NCBI GenBank assembly: GCA_937124525.1
Contig: CAKZLA010000370.1
Span: 1 to 7,644 of the forward strand
Origin: an uncultured Desulfobacterium sp.
GTDB lineage: Bacteria > Desulfobacterota > Desulfobacteria > Desulfobacterales > Desulfobacteraceae
DNA: 7,644 bases
Reading direction: 5' to 3'
The notes under the pieces are model-generated. The model was not told the DNA's origin, did not search any database, and saw nothing but the letters and a program-made list of their open reading frames with translations. Every line of letters begins with the position of its first letter. Positions within the stretch are counted from its first letter, which is position 1. The position numbers and the translations under genes were made by a program. Positions 5,373 to 7,644 of this stretch are shown here, one piece after another.

Positions 5373-6529
5373 CCGGAAACCCAACGGGATCTGTAATGGT
5401 TGTCGGCGCTGGCATTGCAGGGATTCAAGCCTCCCTGGACCTTGCCGATGCGGGTTATCTTGTATATCTTGTGGAAAAGGATACCGCCATTGGAGGTGTC
5501 ATGGCCCAGCTGGATAAAACCTTTCCCACCAATGACTGCTCCATGTGCATAATATCTCCCAAACTTGTGGAGGCGGGACGTCATCTCAACATTGAACTGA
5601 TGCCCATGACCACGGTGAATGCCGTAAATGGCAGTGCCGGTGATTTCACGGTGGGCCTCACAAAGGCCCCCCGGTTCATTGACATGGAAAAATGCACCGC
5701 CTGTGGCGAATGTCATACCGTGTGCCCGGTGGAGCTGCCCAACCCCTTTGATGAAGGATTATCTTCCAAAAGAGCTGCTTTTAAACTCTATCCCCAGGCC
5801 ATGCCCAGCGCCTTTTCCATTGACAAGGGGGACCGGGCACCGTGCAAACTCACCTGCCCTGCCGGCCTCAATGTCCAGGGCTATGTGCAGATGGTGAAAC
5901 AGGGTAATTACAAAAAAGCCCTGGAGATCATCATGGAACAGCTCCCGCGTGTCCGGCGCGACGGGATGGCCCCCGAGGGCTTTGTCGATGAGGTGCTCCG
6001 CCCCGAGGCCGCGCGGCGGGTCGGGGAGGAAGCGCTCGCCGCAAGCCTCGATTCACCGTGGGTCACTAGCCGCCTGACCACCTCGGCCGAGGTCTACCAC
6101 CGCACCCCCAACCCGCACACCGCCGTTGATGCGGGACACGACAAACCCGTGCCCGCCAAACGTTATGTGCGTGCGCAGGTCAAAAGCCCCTTCGGGAAGT
6201 GTGGTGTTATATCCACGTTCGGTTTCCAACGGAATGTAGTCACCCAAAGTACGCGCCAGACGATGGGACCAAGCACCAGCCGCAATGACAACACGGTCAG
6301 CGTGCAAATCACTGTTTTGCGTTGTCAGCCTGACGCCGTCGCCGTCTTTTTCCAGGGTCAGGACTTCGACCTGTTCGATGACGCCACCACGAGCCTGAAA
6401 GACCTGCGCCAAGTGCTCTGCCCACAGGCGCGGGTCAATGGTGTTCATCCAGTCTGGTGTGAAAGCGGCGTGAGTGAAGCGTGCGTCAATACCTGGTTGG
6501 ATATCTGCAATGGCACCTGGGCTTTCTAG
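5369..6529 (+). CDS. HdrA-like FAD/iron-sulfur protein, N-terminal 193 residues only; remainder of the frame is chimeric
   Basis: HdrA-type proteins carry FAD and iron-sulfur clusters and pass or bifurcate electrons between Hdr partners, ferredoxin and other carriers. The start at 5369 has AAGGAGG (5355-5361) and overlaps the previous stop. Residues 8-37 are an FAD-binding fold (V-G-A-G-I-A-G at 12-18). The HdrA signature L-D-K-T-F-P-T-N-D-C-S-M-C lies at 48-60, and a [4Fe-4S] motif at C109, C112, C115, C119. Then a GltD-like Fer4_20 segment begins (A-P-C-K-L-T-C-P-A-G at 157-166), as in long HdrA fusions. Family similarity stops after E-Q-L-P (residue 193, base 5947). Residues 194-243 are G+C-rich and unrecognised, and from about 6098 the frame is antisense to a DadA-like gene. 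The stop at 6529 therefore has no meaning for this protein, which should be far longer. Confidence 0.75.
   Translation: MTGNPTGSVMVVGAGIAGIQASLDLADAGYLVYLVEKDTAIGGVMAQLDKTFPTNDCSMCIISPKLVEAGRHLNIELMPMTTVNAVNGSAGDFTVGLTKAPRFIDMEKCTACGECHTVCPVELPNPFDEGLSSKRAAFKLYPQAMPSAFSIDKGDRAPCKLTCPAGLNVQGYVQMVKQGNYKKALEIIMEQLPRVRRDGMAPEGFVDEVLRPEAARRVGEEALAASLDSPWVTSRLTTSAEVYHRTPNPHTAVDAGHDKPVPAKRYVRAQVKSPFGKCGVISTFGFQRNVVTQSTRQTMGPSTSRNDNTVSVQITVLRCQPDAVAVFFQGQDFDLFDDATTSLKDLRQVLCPQARVNGVHPVWCESGVSEACVNTWLDICNGTWAF
5948..6097 (+). other. Unassigned G+C-rich segment between two broken genes
   Basis: By hand count, 5941-6100 is about 73% G+C, against about 50% in the HdrA-like gene and about 55% in the sampled DadA-like lines. 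The plus-strand frame continuing from hdrA is open here and nearly every third codon position is G or C, as in a real gene of a G+C-rich genome. Its roughly 50 residues (e.g. R-V-G-E-E-A-L-A-A-S-L-D-S-P-W) match no family I recognise. A perfect 14-bp palindrome, ACCTCGGCCGAGGT, lies at 6080-6093 next to the right junction. It may be a fragment of a third gene captured between two breakpoints. Confidence 0.5.
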
Positions 6530-7033
6530 ATGCTCGAACCCCACACCAAGCCTGCGCCGCAGTTCCCAACCTTCGAGACTTGCGTGAAATTCCCGCGCGC
6601 CTTCATAAAGTTGCAACTGCCCGTCCCGCTGCATCAACGGTTCGCCATCAACGTCCTTTATCTGGCGTTCTAGCGCATTTCGAGACAGCGCATTGAGTTC
6701 TGCCTGCGCCGTGAGCGCCGCATTGAAACGATCACGCCAGCTTGCGCGCCAAAACCGCAGCATCCAAGGCGCAATCTTGAGGGCGTAAGCAGGCGGTATC
6801 GACAGCGGGCCGAGGGGGTCCAGCAACCATTTCGGAGCCTTTAGCATGATCCCCGGCGTGGCGAGCGGCACGATATCGGAAAAGGCAAATGCTCCGGCAC
6901 TGCTCGCCGACGCTTCGCTTGCCACGCCGGCGCGATCAAGAACGCAAACTTTGTATCCATGACGTTGCAGTTCCAGCGCGATACTGATGCCGATGATACC
7001 GGCGCCAACGATCTTGATATCGCTCTGCTCCAT
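6053..7033 (-). CDS. DadA-like FAD-dependent amino-acid oxidoreductase, C-terminus lost at a junction
   Basis: The first 312 residues fit the DAO/DadA family, which oxidises D-amino acids or other secondary amines with FAD and passes electrons to a quinone or oxygen. The start shows the FAD fold, V-G-A-G-I-I-G at 9-15 and the ribose-binding acid D33. S-S-A-G-A-F near 54-59 and the stretch leading to G-G-V-R-V-G-G-A-V at 304-312 are typical. Relatives are about 410-430 residues, so about 100 residues with the FAD-closing end are missing. After V312 (base 6098) come 14 foreign residues and a stop at 6055-6053. I chose ATG 7033 over the upstream ATG at 7063 because the FAD motif follows it directly and it overlaps the transporter stop (TAATG). 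The substrate is unknown, probably linked to the TRAP-imported compound. As present, the protein is unlikely to work. Confidence 0.85.
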   Translation of the reverse strand: MEQSDIKIVGAGIIGISIALELQRHGYKVCVLDRAGVASEASASSAGAFAFSDIVPLATPGIMLKAPKWLLDPLGPLSIPPAYALKIAPWMLRFWRASWRDRFNAALTAQAELNALSRNALERQIKDVDGEPLMQRDGQLQLYEGAREFHASLEGWELRRRLGVGFEHLESPGAIADIQPGIDARFTHAAFTPDWMNTIDPRLWAEHLAQVFQARGGVIEQVEVLTLEKDGDGVRLTTQNSDLHADRVVIAAGAWSHRLARTLGDYIPLETERGYNTTLPEGAFDLRTHITFGGHGFVVSRINGGVRVGGAVVDLGRGGQAASDPR

Positions 7034-7644
7034 TAGAGGCCCACAAGTACTGAGGGCAGCCATGTCACGACAGCAGGGAATAGGATAATCACAATCAGCA
7101 CCAGCATCTGTGCGCCAACGAAGGGCATCACGCCGCGATACATCTGCCCGTAGGTCATGCTTCGTGGAGCAATCGAGCGCAGATAGAAGATCGAAGGTGC
7201 CATAGGCGGCGTCAGATATGAGGTTTGGATCACGACCAACACCATCATCGCGAACCAGATCGGATCAATGCCGAGCGACAGGATCACCGGCATGAAGATC
7301 GGCAGCGTCAGCATCATGATCGAGAGCTGGTCCATGAACATGCCCATCACCAGCAGGGCGAGGATCATGATCAGCAGGATCAACTCGCGCGGCATTTCCG
7401 TTGTCGAAACGAATTCCAGCAATGCATGGGTGATCCGGGTAAAGGCGAGATAGTTCGAAAAGATCGCCGAACATGTCACGATGGTCACGATCATCACGGT
7501 CGCACGGATCGAACTGGAGACCGATTTGTTCAGAGCCACGAAGCTGAGCGTGCGTTGCCCCAGAACGATGACCAGAGACCCCATGACCCCCAGCGCCGCC
7601 GCCTCGGATGGCGAGGCAAGCCCGCCGTAGATGGCCCCGATCAC
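7033..7644 (-). CDS. dctM: TRAP transporter large permease subunit (DctM type), C-terminal half (runs off right edge)
   Basis: DctM is the large inner-membrane subunit of TRAP transporters, which use a sodium or proton gradient and a periplasmic binding protein to import organic acids or related solutes. The 203 residues present match the C-terminal half of a protein of about 430 residues. They include G-L-A-S-P-S-E-A-A-A-L-G near the beginning of the fragment, strongly hydrophobic helices throughout, the M-G-M-F-M-D motif in the middle and Q-T-S-Y-L-T-P-P-M-A-P near 140-150. The GTG at the window edge is an internal codon, not a start. The stop TAA (7035-7033) shares one base with the start of the FAD oxidoreductase, so the two form an operon. 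The ligand cannot be read from this subunit. Confidence 0.93.
   Translation of the reverse strand: MIGAIYGGLASPSEAAALGVMGSLVIVLGQRTLSFVALNKSVSSSIRATVMIVTIVTCSAIFSNYLAFTRITHALLEFVSTTEMPRELILLIMILALLVMGMFMDQLSIMMLTLPIFMPVILSLGIDPIWFAMMVLVVIQTSYLTPPMAPSIFYLRSIAPRSMTYGQMYRGVMPFVGAQMLVLIVIILFPAVVTWLPSVLVGL

Noticed and set aside
5944..6100. Mobile-element insertion at the hdrA break
   Set aside because: No transposase, terminal inverted repeats or target duplication can be seen. The palindrome at 6080-6093 alone is not enough.
6481..6696. 71-codon plus-strand frame in the DadA-like region
   Set aside because: Antisense to a gene with clear FAD-binding and family sequence.

Overview
The window falls into two parts that probably come from different genomes. 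Positions 1 to about 5945 look like a Desulfobacterota sulfate reducer, most like the Desulfobacteraceae: about 50% G+C in genes, very A+T-rich gaps, strong AAGGAGG ribosome sites, a MetF-type methylenetetrahydrofolate reductase and Hdr-like iron-sulfur/flavin proteins. From about 6098 to the right edge the sequence looks alphaproteobacterial (possibly Rhodobacteraceae): a TRAP transporter large permease and a DadA-like FAD oxidoreductase, about 55% G+C by hand count of sample lines. Between them lie about 150 bases of roughly 73% G+C matching neither side. Assignments rest on recalled family features; no search was run.

Layout. On the minus strand a GntR/HutC-type regulator (1503-772) overlaps the start of trpB (779 to beyond the left edge) by 8 bases. 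A 778-base, partly extremely A+T-rich divergent control region follows (1504-2281), with a good sigma70-like promoter for gntR-trpB and several inverted repeats. On the plus strand come an HTH-plus-receiver response regulator (2282-2857), metF (2868-3746), a 321-base gap with hairpins, an Hdr-type iron-sulfur protein (4068-5372), and the N-terminal part of an HdrA-like flavoprotein (from 5369).

The main result is that the Hdr-type protein is interrupted by one in-frame TGA (4785-4787), exactly where the DsrK/HdrD family has a conserved cysteine (E-C-G-H). A perfect 7-bp hairpin with loop UGGAA lies at the right distance downstream. I read this as one 434-residue selenoprotein with Sec240 and a bacterial SECIS element, not two genes or a pseudogene.

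The genes fit a C1 electron module: MetF handles methylene-/methyl-tetrahydrofolate in the Wood-Ljungdahl pathway (oxidative in many complete-oxidising sulfate reducers), and the Hdr pair could couple its redox step to another carrier. The HdrA-like frame leaves its family after residue 193, and the DadA-like gene, read from the other side, leaves its family at about 6098. The junction is best treated as an assembly or cloning chimera until reads show otherwise.
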